Assembly: GCF_007754155.1 (NCBI RefSeq)
Contig: NZ_CP037423.1
Coordinates: 9,172,938-9,236,937 of the forward strand
From: Stieleria neptunia
GTDB taxonomy: Bacteria > Planctomycetota > Planctomycetia > Pirellulales > Pirellulaceae
Length of the DNA: 64,000 nucleotides
Direction of reading: 5' to 3'
The number at the start of each line of letters is the position of its first letter. Position 1 is the first letter of the stretch. The notes under the pieces are model-generated. The model searched no databases and was not told the DNA's origin. It saw nothing but the letters and a program-made list of their open reading frames with translations. Both the position numbers and the translations under genes were made by a program. This document shows, in pieces, positions 1 to 8,467 of this stretch.

Positions 1-708
1 ATTATCAACGGCGTACGTCAGTGCCGCCAAGAATTCTTGCGTCTTCGCGTAGGTCAGGTCGTTCCATTCTTCATTGATCCAATCTGTACCGCCGGGCCAA
101 CCATGACCGATCCTGTATCGACGTTTCAGTTTGCACGCCTGAGGAGAGGCGTGTAATTCGATCTCTTCTTCAACAATTCCACCGTAATCCCCCGAGCGGA
201 ACTTGAGCTTCGTTGACCATGAATCCGGCAACAGCAATGGATAGCTAGGGCAGGGCAAATTCTTGGCTCCGGGGATTTTCTTCCACGCGTCGGGATACCG
301 TTTGCCTTTTTTTCGATACTCCGCCGCGTAGCGTTTCCCGTATACATCCCACCATTGTCGCCACTTCGCAATCGCCGACCGATGTTCCCCTTCGACATCA
401 GAGTCCGCATACAGAAGTTGGTCAAACTTACATCGCGAGATTGTGCGAAGTTGACTGACGATTATCACGCGGTCGCCAGCAACTCCGGGCTTGCCTTTGA
501 ATCGCGGATCAATTGCAAGTTCGAGCAGTTCAGGAAACCGCTGCAGGGTGGGGAGCGTTTTGACGTATTTGTAGTTGGAGTCGATTTCGTACGGGTAACG
601 CATCCACTTCGCGTACGCCCCGCACTCGCCCCAAGAGTCAGTTTCTTGCGAGCGACCAACCCCAACAAAACAGGAGAAAACGGCAATCGCGAGCAGGATG
701 ATTTTCAT
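1..708 (-). CDS. Secreted protein of unknown function (3-prime part outside window)
   Basis: The minus strand is open from an ATG at 706-708 to the window edge, giving 236 residues without a stop. The N-terminus has a charged start and a hydrophobic stretch (KIILLAIAVFSCFVGVG) followed by RSQE, typical of a Sec signal peptide. The mature part is rich in Trp, Tyr and Lys, with a segment reading AIAKWRQWWDVYGKRYAAEY, and has no family I recognise. It is the leftmost cassette gene: its start is 9 bp from the low core of attC1, and its own attC lies off-window. Codon use is normal throughout, so I regard it as real. Confidence 0.8.
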   Translation of the reverse strand, partial: MKIILLAIAVFSCFVGVGRSQETDSWGECGAYAKWMRYPYEIDSNYKYVKTLPTLQRFPELLELAIDPRFKGKPGVAGDRVIIVSQLRTISRCKFDQLLYADSDVEGEHRSAIAKWRQWWDVYGKRYAAEYRKKGKRYPDAWKKIPGAKNLPCPSYPLLLPDSWSTKLKFRSGDYGGIVEEEIELHASPQACKLKRRYRIGHGWPGGTDWINEEWNDLTYAKTQEFLAALTYAVDN

Positions 709-716
709 TCGATTGG

Positions 717-815
717 GCGAACGTCACGCGGCACCGTTCACGCGGCACGGCGAACGACATGGTGTTTTCAGGTGACGCCGACTCCGTGCCTGCGTGTGCG
801 GGCGGATGGTCCGCG
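717..815 (-). repeat. attC1 (degenerate high core)
   Basis: The low core is GCGAAC and the high core is GGTCCGCG, where other sites have GGTTCGCG. The arms CACGCGGCACGG and CCGTGCCTGCGTG pair. It closely resembles attC5, which also borders a module copy. Confidence 0.7.
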
Positions 816-1192
816 CGTCCGGCCACGACGAAGGCACGTGCGATCATCGCTCGCTGCCAATGTACTCGATCGGAATCGCCATGGGAAATTCCGTGGCCCA
901 ATCAGCAGTCGGCATTTCAGGCGTCCGTCTGCCGTGAATCGTACTCGTATTCAGCATCGCGGTACTCGCGCTCGCACTCGATCGACAGGCGACGGTTTGT
1001 CTTCGTCGGTCGAGTCGACCGCGCACCGATCCAACGATGACGTCAAATCCGAATCCTGGGAAACAGAGGTCTGACGAAATCCGGTGGGCGCCCGTCGGGT
1101 CACGATCAAACGACGGCGAATCAATTGCCACAAAAAAAACGCGAATACACACAAAAGAAGAAGTGGGCGCTGTCGTCAGGCGTCGGCTAGCA
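816..1192. repeat. Repeated cassette module, copy 1
   Basis: This 377-bp stretch contains the module hallmark CCAATGTACTCGATCGGAAT near 855 and the segments GTCGACCGCGCACC and AAGAAGTGGGCGCTGTCGTC shared with other copies. It has the long middle with GTACTCG-type repeats. Reading frames on both strands are broken relative to copy 7, so I do not call a gene. Confidence 0.8.
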
Positions 1193-1289
1193 GCGCAAAC
1201 GGTAGCCGTCACCGAGGACGGACGATCTATTTTCTACTTCAAAAACCGCGCAAGCCGTCCTTCGCGTGCGTGCACGGCGTGGTTATCGC
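1193..1289 (-). repeat. attC2
   Basis: The low core is GCGCAAAC and the high core GTTATCGC. The arms GGTAGCCGTCACC and GCACGGCGTGGTT pair, with the unpaired G of TGCAC in the high arm. The stop codon of the next gene lies inside the high core. Confidence 0.85.
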
Positions 1290-1660
1290 CTGACTGGCGT
1301 TTTTGCTTCTGCGATCTCTTCGGCACGCTGAAACTGTCGCCGAAACCACCAACCGATAGCTAGCACGCAGGCGAGCACAAGGATGCCTGGTTCGAATATC
1401 GCCGACAACATAACACCAGCAGCTAACCACCAGACACGAGGCGTGACTCCGAAAAGAGATGAGGATGTGTTCACGTCGAACCAATGCAAACCAGAGTACA
1501 CGGACGCAAGAAACACCGGCACGAAGAAGATCGCTGTACTGCTATTCCAGCCGAGCGCATCCCAAGGTGCTGACAGTCCAAGAAGGGACAGCGCGAAGGT
1601 CGCCGAAGTCGCCAGCAATAAATACGTCGAATCGCGATCACGGGTTTCCATGTTGGACAC
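1283..1660 (-). CDS. Small integral membrane protein, cassette gene
   Basis: The product is 125 residues from a GTG at 1660, or 122 from the ATG at 1651. I see three hydrophobic segments: one near residues 13-33, one near 43-60 and a long one near 76-105 that may be a hairpin. The C-terminus is Arg-rich and probably cytoplasmic. I do not recognise a family. The TAA stop falls inside the high core of attC2 and the start lies about 25 bp from attC3, so the gene fills its cassette exactly. Confidence 0.75.
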   Translation of the reverse strand: MSNMETRDRDSTYLLLATSATFALSLLGLSAPWDALGWNSSTAIFFVPVFLASVYSGLHWFDVNTSSSLFGVTPRVWWLAAGVMLSAIFEPGILVLACVLAIGWWFRRQFQRAEEIAEAKTPVRR

Positions 1661-1682
1661 TCGATTGTGTTAGGTGATTTGT

Positions 1683-1753
1683 GCGATAACGAATTGCGAT
1701 CTATCCGCGCATGCGGAGGAACGGGGATCCATCGTCCGCCAGAACGTTGTCGC
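1683..1753 (-). repeat. attC3 (short type)
   Basis: The low core is GCGATAAC and the high core GTTGTCGC, giving a 71-bp site with arms TTGCGATCTATCC and GGATCCATCGTC. The low core is the exact complement of the attC2 high core. It is nearly identical to attC13. Confidence 0.75.
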
Positions 1754-2456
1754 TCCTCTGGTGGGCCGGTCACAGCACTGGATTAGAACGGATCCTGCCA
1801 GATGTTGCCAGTTTCTCAGGCCCAGTAGAACTCGAGCTGGGTGACGGGAGGACGGTCCGCTTCGGACTCCGGCCTCCTTGCACTTTCTTGTTCACTTTTC
1901 GTACTACCAGTCGTACCAAGTGCGAAAACTCGTCACCCATCGCGGCGTCCGAACTATCCCGGAGGGATCACAGCGATTAGCCGGAGGTCAGCGCAGCGCC
2001 ACCTCCGGGCAACGCGCCGATTCCGCCCCTCGACCCCGGACGGGGTCGCAGCAAACCTCGATGCCCGCCGTGCTCAGCCTCTCGCTCAATGGCACCCCCA
2101 AAGACCGACCGGAAACTCGGCATCGACACACTGGGCGCAAGTCGTTTTCCCAATCAGCCAGATGCAGAAAGAAGGTAGGAAAATTTCGGGTAGGAAAACG
2201 GATGCCCGAAAAACGACACCCCCTGCTCTCTTTTCCTACCCAAAATTTTCCTACCTCCATCTCCAGCCGATGCTTCATCCGCGCTTCATCATCAGCCCCC
2301 CGCTCCTCTTCACGTTGAGAAAGCTGGCGAAGACGCCGACGACCTACGGCCAGAGGATTTGAGACGCCGACCTCAGCCTACGGCCCGAAGTCCCACGCTG
2401 GCCTCAGCCCATTGCGACCGCACGTCAACCGTTGAAGCGGAAAGCAATTCGATTAA
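1754..2456. other. Decayed cassette body without an intact gene
   Basis: The part near 1800-1975 resembles the 3-prime end of the zinc-ribbon gene in the cassette at 7601-8375 (minus-strand reading ends TQLEFYWA against AQFEFAWD there), but frames are broken. The right end, 2335-2456, is similar to 8255-8375. Between them lie the palindromes CCGGAGGT...ACCTCCGG near 1980 and the large inverted repeat at 2174-2255. I see no complete gene here. Confidence 0.6.
2174..2255. repeat. Palindrome built on the motif GGTAGGAAAATTT
   Basis: GGTAGGAAAATTTCGGGTAG at the left returns in inverted order at the right as CTACCCAAAATTTTCCTACC, with arms of about 25 bp and a spacer of about 33 bp. It looks like a MITE or REP-type insertion in the decayed cassette. 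Confidence 0.7.
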
Positions 2457-2573
2457 GTTCAACGGTGACGATCACCCCGTTCACGGACCAACGGGTTGGC
2501 GTCGAAATTGGAGTGAGTGTCGTCACGGTGGAAAGATTCGTCGATCGCAGCAATGAGTGAACTGGGGTTATCA
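2457..2573 (-). repeat. attC4 (irregular)
   Basis: The low core is GTTCAAC, the same as in attC14, and the high core is GTTATCA. The arms pair only partly (ATCACCCCGTTCAC against GTGAACTGGGGTTAT). Support comes mostly from the high core complementing attC5 and from the gene stop lying in it. Confidence 0.5.
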
Positions 2574-3083
2574 TCCCAGGAGTACTTTCTTTGCGATTGG
2601 CTGCGATGACGGCGCATTTAGTATTTCGACTGCCTTGCCAAGTATCGGATGCTCATCATCAGACAAGGTCAGCAGGCGTACCAGAATGTCACCAAACTCA
2701 GACGAGGCGACGCATTCGTGCATGACACTTAAGCATGCGTCATAGATCGCATTCCCAAACTTGCTATAGAACTGCTCGTCTTCGAGCGGCTCGTCATACT
2801 TGCGGTACATCGTTTCCAGGCCCTCACAGCTTAAGCCAAACGTCCTCCCATTGGGAACATATTCCCATCCATCTAGGCTCGGGATGTTGTCTAGCTCCGA
2901 GGGGACTTTCGGATTCTTGGCGATTCGCGAAATGATACCGTCGTTTGAGAAATCGGAAGGTAGTTCAAGCGCAAAACCGCAAACGGCCGGGTCGCTTCTC
3001 AAGTCTTTCAGATGAGAAACGAGCTCCTGATGCAAGATGCGTTGCCATTGAACGATATCTCCGCTTGGATCGACTGATGCCAT
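2571..3083 (-). CDS. DUF4303-like cytosolic protein, cassette gene
   Basis: The product is 170 residues from the ATG at 3083. It starts MASVDPSGDIVQWQRILHQE and contains a beta-strand-like FALELPSDF near residue 33, a central segment around WEYVPNGRTFGL, and a helical C-terminus. The layout (amphipathic helix, FAL-type strand, W-x-Y core) reminds me of DUF4303 proteins of polymorphic toxin and immunity neighbourhoods, but I cannot confirm that. There is no signal peptide or membrane segment. The stop TGA is inside the attC4 high core and the start is 31 bp from attC5. Confidence 0.7.
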   Translation of the reverse strand: MASVDPSGDIVQWQRILHQELVSHLKDLRSDPAVCGFALELPSDFSNDGIISRIAKNPKVPSELDNIPSLDGWEYVPNGRTFGLSCEGLETMYRKYDEPLEDEQFYSKFGNAIYDACLSVMHECVASSEFGDILVRLLTLSDDEHPILGKAVEILNAPSSQPIAKKVLLG

Positions 3084-3113
3084 AGAGGTGTAACCAAACT
3101 TGGATTCAATTAA

Positions 3114-3208
3114 TGATAACGTCCACCGTTCACCGCGGCACGGCGAACGACATTGTGTTTTCAATTGACGACGACCCCGTGCCTGCGTGTGCGGGCGGAT
3201 GGTTCGCG
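3114..3208 (-). repeat. attC5
   Basis: The low core TGATAAC is the exact complement of the attC4 high core; the high core is GTTCGCG. The arms CACCGCGGCACGG and CCGTGCCTGCGTGTG pair. It belongs to the same subtype as attC1. Confidence 0.8.
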
Positions 3209-3545
3209 CGTCGGGCATCGGCGACAGCCCGTGCCATCGACGCTAATTGCCAATGTACTCGATCGGAATCGTCGTGGGAAATTCGGTACCCCAATCAGCA
3301 GCCGGCACGTCAGGCGTCGGTTGTCAGCGTTGGTATCAACAGGCGTCGGTCTGTCTTCCTCGGCCGAGTCGACCGCGCACCTATCGAACGGTGACATCAA
3401 ATGCGAATCCCAGGAAACAGAGGTTCGATGACATCCGGTGGGCGAACTTCGGGTCACGATCAAACGACCGTAAATCAATTGCCACAAAAGAACGCGAGAA
3501 GACGCAAAAGAAGAAGTGGGCGCTGTCGTCAGGCGCCGGTCAGCA
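3209..3545. repeat. Repeated cassette module, copy 2
   Basis: The hallmark CCAATGTACTCGATCGGAAT starts at about 3251. The middle is the short variant containing TTGTCAGCGTTGGTAT instead of GTACTCG repeats. The right half, with GGGTCACGATCAAACGAC and the AAGAAGTGGGCGCTGTCGTC end, matches copies 5, 8 and 9. Confidence 0.85.
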
Positions 3546-3639
3546 GCGCGAACGGCGGAAATCACGCGGTCGGCGCGAGCGATCATCCACTTCAATGAAA
3601 CCCGACTCGCCGACTCGTCGTGCATCCGATTGTTATCGC
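3546..3639 (-). repeat. attC6
   Basis: The low core is GCGCGAAC, complementary to the attC5 end; the high core is GTTATCGC. The arms are ATCACGCGGTCGGCG and CGCCGACTCGTCGTGCAT. Confidence 0.85.
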
Positions 3640-4114
3640 ATGTCTAACCGAAGCACACGACTTCGTTCAGACGCTACGCGCAACTATAGCCAAGAAACGA
3701 GCACATGGTCGGTGCCGCAAGAAAGTCGGGGATATTGCAACGAGTAGAGACCACGCTAAATCCGGTTGGATATAGTCATCAATCAGCTGCTCCCTTCACG
3801 TTTCGCGTTCTCACGTTGCAATCTGATCCCTCTCAACAAAACGCCTCCACCCAACGGGATGCCAAGAAGACTTCCGAACACGTATGCCGAGTTTGACGGT
3901 TTGGGCACTAGATTATTCATCAGGAGTAGAAGGGAAGTAAGTGGGCCGACAATCCAGATTGCTCCCCAAATTAGGGATGGGGTCGCCGACGGTTGTTTCT
4001 CTGGAGCGCCCATAGGTTCTGGTGCATTGTTGGAAATTGACGAGTAGCAGTGTATGCGGTGAGAATGTAACTGGTAAGCAGTACCAACGTTTGTCGCAAC
4101 TGTGGGCCATCTTT
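3640..4114 (-). CDS. Small membrane protein in this cassette (coding part 3783-4013)
   Basis: Within this cassette body the gene runs on minus from ATG at 4013 to a stop at 3783, 76 residues. It has two hydrophobic segments, about residues 14-33 (LIWGAIWIVGPLTSLLLLM) and 43-60 (AYVFGSLLGIPLGGGVLL), and a basic C-terminus (RLQRENAKREGSS), which suggests a two-pass inner-membrane protein. No family is recognised. About 140 bp between the stop and attC6, and 100 bp upstream of the start, show nothing identifiable. Confidence 0.6.
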
Positions 4115-4207
4115 GCGATAACGGCGGTGGTCACCGCGTCGGCGCGATCGACCTGATCTCAAAAACAAACTCAACTCGCCGACTGCGGTGCACCACGTGG
4201 TTCACGC
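4115..4207 (-). repeat. attC7
   Basis: The low core GCGATAAC complements the attC6 high core; the high core is GTTCACGC. This is the common subtype with arms GGCGGTGGTCACCGCGTCGG and GCCGACTGCGGTGCACCACG, leaving the unpaired G of TGCAC in the high arm. Confidence 0.9.
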
Positions 4208-4794
4208 GTCCGGCCACGACGACAGCCCGAGCCATCGCCGCTGCTTGCCAATGTACTCCATCGAAATCGCCGTGGAAACTTTCACTCCCCTCGCTGAACC
4301 GATTTCTATGTGGAGTCGGGATGAAGCCCGGAGGGCTGGCACAATGCTTGCCGGTGGTGTCAGCCACCGGTATCGAAAGAACGGATTTGCGGAGGCCTGG
4401 AAGGCCGGCACAATGTGGCTCCGGGTCCACTCCAAGCCCGGATATTGTGTCGACCCGCTGGGCCTAGGGCGTGCCTTTGAATCCACCCCCGGTGGCTCAC
4501 GCCACCGGCAGACACTCTACCGGCCCTCCGGGCCTGAAAGCCGCCCTCGTACTCAGCACCGCGGTACTCGTGCTCGTACCCGAATCAACAGGCGTCGGTT
4601 TGTCTTCCTCGGCCGAGTCGACCGCGCACCTGTCGAACGATGACATCAAATGCGAATCTCAGGAAACAGAAGCTCGATGAAATCAGATGGGCGTCCTATG
4701 GGTCACGATCCAACGACGGCGAATCAATTGCCACAAAAGAACGCGAGAAGACGCAAAAGAAGAAGTGGGCGCTGTCGTCAGGCGTGGGTTACCA
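4208..4794. repeat. Repeated cassette module, copy 3, carrying an inserted repeat
   Basis: The module hallmark is at about 4249, but the sequence departs after GGAAACTTTC and returns at the GTACTCAGCACCGCGGTACT segment near 4550. The 270 bp between (about 4275-4546) are a different repeat rich in CCGG palindromes, with GCCGGTGGTGTCAGCCACCG and the phrase GAAGCCCGGAGGGCTGGCAC. Copy 11 has the same insertion at the same place. Confidence 0.8.
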
Positions 4795-4887
4795 GCGTGA
4801 ACGGCGGTGGTCACCGCGTCGGCGCGATCGACCTGAACTCAAAAACAAACTCAACTCGCCGACTGCGGTGCACCACTTGGTTCACGC
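4795..4887 (-). repeat. attC8
   Basis: The low core GCGTGAAC complements the attC7 high core; the high core is GTTCACGC. It is almost identical to attC7. Confidence 0.9.
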
Positions 4888-5265
4888 GGTCGGCCATGGC
4901 GACAGCCCGAGCCATCGCCGCTGTTTGCCAATGTACTCAATCCGAATCGCCGTGGGAAATCGAGCGTCCTAATCTGCGGTCGGCATTTCAGGCGCCGGTT
5001 TGTCTTGGATCGTACTCGTACTCAGCATCGCGGTACTCGTACTCCTACTCGAATCGACAGGCGTCGGTTTGTCTTGGTCGACCGCGCATCTATCGAACCG
5101 TGACATCAAATGCGAATCTTAGGAAATGGAGGTCCGATGACATCAGGTGGGCCGAGTTCAGTCACAACGTTCAGCAGCGTGGGCGACCGGCATCGGTTTG
5201 TTTGCCTTCCAGTCGAGTACGAGTAGGAGTACCGGCTGACGCCTGAGTACGAGTACGATTTGGGA
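4888..5265. repeat. Repeated cassette module, copy 4
   Basis: The hallmark (CCAATGTACTCAATCCGAAT) is at about 4929 with the long GTACTCG-repeat middle. The second half is the alternative type: AGGTGGGCCGAGTTCAG, then a GAGTACGAGTAGGAGTACC segment near 5217 that is an inverted version of the middle repeats. Confidence 0.8.
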
Positions 5266-5358
5266 GCGCGAACGGCGGTGGTCACCGCGTCGGCGCGAAT
5301 GACCTGAACTCAAAAACAAACTCGACTCGCCGACTGCGGTGCACCACATGGTTCACGC
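5266..5358 (-). repeat. attC9
   Basis: The low core is GCGCGAAC (one mismatch to the attC8 end) and the high core GTTCACGC. It belongs to the common subtype. Confidence 0.9.
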
Positions 5359-5706
5359 GTCCGGCCACAACGACGGCACGCGCCATCGTCGTCGACAGCC
5401 AATGTACTCGATCGGAATCGCCGTGGGAAATTCGGTATCCCAATCAGCGGTCGGCACTTCAGACGCTGGTTTGTCTTGGATCGTGCTCGTAATCGATCGA
5501 CAGGCGTCGGCTTGTCTTCTTCGGCGGAGTCGACCGCGCACCTATCGAACCGTGACATCAAATGCGAATCCCAGGAAACGGAGGTTCGACGAATTCCGGT
5601 GGGCGCCCTTCGGGTCACGATTAAACGACAGCAAATCAATTGCCACAAAAGAACGCGAGAGAACACAAAAGAAGAAGTGGACGCTGTCGTCAGACGCCGG
5701 CTAGCA
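5359..5706. repeat. Repeated cassette module, copy 5
   Basis: The hallmark is at about 5398. A shortened middle (GATCGTGCTCGTAATCGATC) changes the reading frame on both strands relative to copy 7. The right half is the standard type. Confidence 0.85.
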
Positions 5707-5798
5707 GCGTGAACGCTACGCGTCACCCGGTACGCACGAAAGATTTTCAACTTCAATAACGCTGACTCGCGTACTCGGGTACACGCGATTGTTCTGCG
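5707..5798 (-). repeat. attC10
   Basis: The low core GCGTGAAC complements the attC9 high core; the high core is GTTCTGCG. The arms are GCGTCACCCGGTACGC and GCGTACTCGGGTACACGC. Confidence 0.9.
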
Positions 5799-5810
5799 TT
5801 TTCACGATCG

Positions 5811-6215
5811 CTAAGGCCCTTCCATACGATGTAGCACCAGCACATCCTCGACCGTGTCAGTATCATCGTACACGATCGCCACGCTCCAAAGGTGACTGAC
5901 CAACAGACCGGCGCTCTCATCACGCTGACATCTAAGATAGTTCGCGTTGTCCACGCTGCGATACTCGCGGTCGCTACCAATGAACCCAGGATCTTCTGAA
6001 AACGAACCATTCCTGATGACCTTGCACTCAAACCCGGATTGCACCATGCGTGCTTTAGCGTCCTCAAGTGACGTTCCAATTGGCACGATCGCTCGAACGG
6101 CCGTCAGCATCTCGCCCTGGCTCTCTGCGCGGATCCGCGATTGCGAAATCGAACGGCAACCAGCCAACGAACCAACCAGCAATGCAATGGCAATGAATCT
6201 CAAAGACGGCTCCAT
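5811..6215 (-). CDS. Small lipoprotein, cassette gene
   Basis: The product is 134 residues from ATG 6215. The N-terminus MEPSLRFIAIALLVGSLAGC is a lipoprotein signal peptide with the lipobox LAGC and Cys20 as the likely lipidated residue. The mature part, about 114 residues, has a segment VPIGTSLEDAKARMVQSGFEC (split here as VPIGTSLEDAKAR and MVQSGFEC) that resembles the start of SmpA/BamE-like or DUF-type lipoprotein folds, then a strand-rich C-terminus. I infer anchoring in the cell envelope; function is unknown. The stop is 12 bp from attC10. Confidence 0.75.
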   Translation of the reverse strand: MEPSLRFIAIALLVGSLAGCRSISQSRIRAESQGEMLTAVRAIVPIGTSLEDAKARMVQSGFECKVIRNGSFSEDPGFIGSDREYRSVDNANYLRCQRDESAGLLVSHLWSVAIVYDDTDTVEDVLVLHRMEGP

Positions 6216-6221
6216 TCAGTA

Positions 6222-6351
6222 GCAGAACATCAGCGATCACCTCGCACGCAGACCTCTACGATTGAGATGGCGTGAGCGTGATGATCGAAACGGGGTAAGA
6301 GTTTGTGTATCGCGACAACGAGCGAGCTGGGGTGCATCGCCGGGTTCGTGG
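6222..6351 (-). repeat. attC11 (long type)
   Basis: The low core is GCAGAAC, complementary to the attC10 end; the high core is GTTCGTGG. Arms are ATCAGCGATCACCTCGCACG and GGGGTGCATCGCCGGGTTC. At 130 bp it is longer than most and nearly identical to attC22. Confidence 0.75.
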
Positions 6352-6696
6352 CGTCGGTCGGCACGCCGGTTTGGAACCATCGTCGCGGCTAGCCAATGTA
6401 CTCGATCAGAATCGCCAAGGGGAATTTCAGCGTCCCAATCTGCAGTCGGCATGTCAGGCGTCGGTCGTCAGCGTTGAAATCGTCAGGCGTTGGCTTGCCT
6501 TCGCCAGCCGAGTCGACCGCGTACCAATCGAACGATGGCATCAGGAGCGAATCCCAGGAAACGGAGGTTTGATGAGATCAGGTGGGCGTCGCTCGAACGC
6601 ACCAGTCGCGGCCGGAATGTCAGGCGTTGGTTTTGTTGCGGCCCAATCAATTGCGAGCACGAGCACCGTTTCACTGAGCACGAGCACGATTCAGCA
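6352..6696. repeat. Repeated cassette module, copy 6
   Basis: The hallmark (CCAATGTACTCGATCAGAAT) is at about 6394 with the short middle TCGTCAGCGTTGAAATCG. The right half is a third type containing GAGCACGAGCACCGTTTCAC repeats and is not shared with the other copies. Confidence 0.75.
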
Positions 6697-6789
6697 GCGT
6701 GAATGATCGCGATGACCGAGTCGCGACGAAGGAGCTTGCGATGCCCCAACGATCGGATTCGCGACTTCGGGTCCATCGCCTGGTTAGGC
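6697..6789 (-). repeat. attC12
   Basis: The low core is GCGTGAAT and the high core GTTAGGC, which fits the classic GTTRRRY consensus exactly. Arms are ATCGCGATGACCGAGTCGCG and CGCGACTTCGGGTCCATCGC. Confidence 0.85.
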
Positions 6790-6825
6790 TGACTGCTTAA
6801 CGCCACTGTCGGTGACAGCTAAACT

Positions 6826-7461
6826 TCATTTCGCTTTGCCGAGAACGAATTCCTTCAACTCACTCACTAGATCATCGGTGCCGTCGCGGTAGTACACACT
6901 CTTCACAACTCCGACTCCGGCGGCGTACCACAATTTGGATTTCGATGTGGTTAGGGTTCTTCCCTGGCGTTGAAAAGTATATTCGGCCACCACTGGGATC
7001 GCCAAATACTGACCGGCTGGCACCGATACAAGCTCCTCCTTTCCGATGGTGAAGGATGCAGTTTCATCAAGGTCTTGCTCTTCGTCACGGCTTTTGTTTA
7101 TCCACGTGACACCCGCTTTTGCTGGTAACTTCAGCAATGGTTTCCGGTTCTCAGATTTGCCTTCGATGTTTCGCACCAAGAACAAACCGCTGGGCGAAAC
7201 CGCACACATATACTCATTGAAACGCTTTCCGGAGTCGTGTCCGTATGCAGAGTTTTCTCGCGACAAAGTGACGACGTGCTCACCATCCACACGTTCGACT
7301 TTCGTAATCGTTTCAGTGACGGTAGTGATGCGGTCCCCCAAAGTTCTCTGAAGGACCCGCCTCGAGCCTTCCACCGTTGGGAAATACAAGTCCTGTGCAT
7401 TCACCATCGGAATTGCAAGGAAAAAGGCTAGGCAAGTAGAGAGTATCGTGGAGCTAGTCAT
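6826..7461 (-). CDS. Secreted beta-rich protein, cassette gene
   Basis: The product is 211 residues from ATG 7461. Residues 1-22 form a signal peptide ending VNA before QDLYF. The mature part begins DLYFPTVEGSRRVLQRTLGD, then has strand-rich stretches and a C-terminal motif KLWYAAGVGVVKSVYYRDG. This plan (YFP...G...W-type start, WYAxGVGxVK near the end) recalls secreted planctomycete proteins with a DUF3108-like or TapB-like fold, but I am not certain. It is one of the largest cassette genes and fills the space between attC12 and attC13. Confidence 0.75.
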   Translation of the reverse strand: MTSSTILSTCLAFFLAIPMVNAQDLYFPTVEGSRRVLQRTLGDRITTVTETITKVERVDGEHVVTLSRENSAYGHDSGKRFNEYMCAVSPSGLFLVRNIEGKSENRKPLLKLPAKAGVTWINKSRDEEQDLDETASFTIGKEELVSVPAGQYLAIPVVAEYTFQRQGRTLTTSKSKLWYAAGVGVVKSVYYRDGTDDLVSELKEFVLGKAK

Positions 7462-7529
7462 GAAAGATCTTGAGTATTTTGCGGCAGTTTAAGTTGCAGT
7501 ACCCGCAACCGATGGTTTCCATTTGGAAA

Positions 7530-7600
7530 GCCTAACGAATTGCGATCTATCCGCGCATGCGGAGGAACGGGGATAGATCGTGCGCCAGAACTTTGTCGGC
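7530..7600 (-). repeat. attC13 (short type)
   Basis: The low core GCCTAAC is an exact RYYYAAC match and complements the attC12 high core. The high side reads CTTTGTCGGC, which lacks the usual GTT. Arms CGATCTATCC and GGATAGATCG pair perfectly. Confidence 0.75.
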
Positions 7601-7661
7601 CTTCACGTGGGCCGGTGATGGGTCTCGATTAGAGCGGATCTTGGCGGTGGATGCCAGCGTT

Positions 7662-7959
7662 TTAGTCCCAGGCGAACTCGAACTGGGCGGCGGCAGGCCG
7701 GTCCGCTTCGGCCACTACCGCCTTTGCACTTTCTTCTTCACTTTTTAGGTACCAGTCGCACCAAGTGCGAAAAACCTTCACCCATCGCAGCGTCCCAAAA
7801 GCGACGATCATCAAGAGCCAATGACTCGCGGTACCAGTCCGAACAAGCTTTATTGCTTGGCCGAAAGAGATCCGCCCACGACGGCTTGTCGATCTCATCG
7901 ACAAGCGTCAACGATTCGCTGCCGCAGTGCTCGCAGACCAACCCGGAATCACAGTCCAA
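7662..7959 (-). pseudogene. Zinc-ribbon protein gene with a frameshift
   Basis: One minus frame gives LVCEHCGSESLTLVDEIDK, with a CxxC knuckle, then SWADLFRPSNKACSDWYRES, and runs to a stop at 7738. The adjacent frame takes over with WYLKSEEESAKAVVAEADRP and ends at 7662. The two frames read as one protein of about 95-100 residues broken near 7745-7760. The only near-start codon is a TTG at 7959, and the frame stays open upstream to about 8003. A further decayed copy of the 3-prime end is at 1800-1975. Confidence 0.5.
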
Positions 7960-8375
7960 CGGCGTCGGGTCACCCCGACCGGTGAGCTCCCCCGCAGGCC
8001 GTCCGCTTCACCAATCACTTGCACGCAGTTCATCAGCGTCGCGGTGCTGACCACGTTTTGATCTCATGGGCGCAATTCAGAAACTCGAAGACGCTCGACT
8101 CCAAAGGATCGGCGCGTCGTGTGTTCGATCGGATTCGTCTCTTAGTCAAAGATAAACACGCTCGGACCACACGACGCGAGTGGCGGGGGAGTCATGCGCC
8201 GGTGGATCACTCGGGTGGGCCACAGGAGATCAGGACGGCTATCGCACCAAAAGGCTGACGACCTAAGGCCAGAGGATTCAAGAATCTGGCGTCAGCCTAC
8301 GGGCCGGAGCCCCACGCTGGCCTCAGCCCACCGCAACCGCACATCAACCGCCGCAGCGGAAAGCAATTCGATTAA
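7960..8375. other. Non-coding cassette remainder
   Basis: I see no gene. The stretch 8255-8375 is similar to 2335-2456, including the phrases CACGCTGGCCTCAGCCCA and AAGCAATTCGATTAAGTTCA, so both cassettes of this family share the same end next to the low core GTTCAAC. Confidence 0.6.
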
Positions 8376-8467
8376 GTTCAACGGCGGTGGTCACCGCGTC
8401 GGCGCGAGTGACCTGAACTCAAAAATAAACTCAGCTCGCCGACTGCGGTGCACCACTAGGTTCACGC
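8376..8467 (-). repeat. attC14
   Basis: The low core is GTTCAAC and the high core GTTCACGC. It belongs to the common subtype. Confidence 0.9.

Noticed and set aside
844..1212. 122-residue minus-strand frame in module copy 1
   Set aside because: The frame switches relative to the other copies by an indel in the GTACTCG stretch, so it is not preserved across copies.
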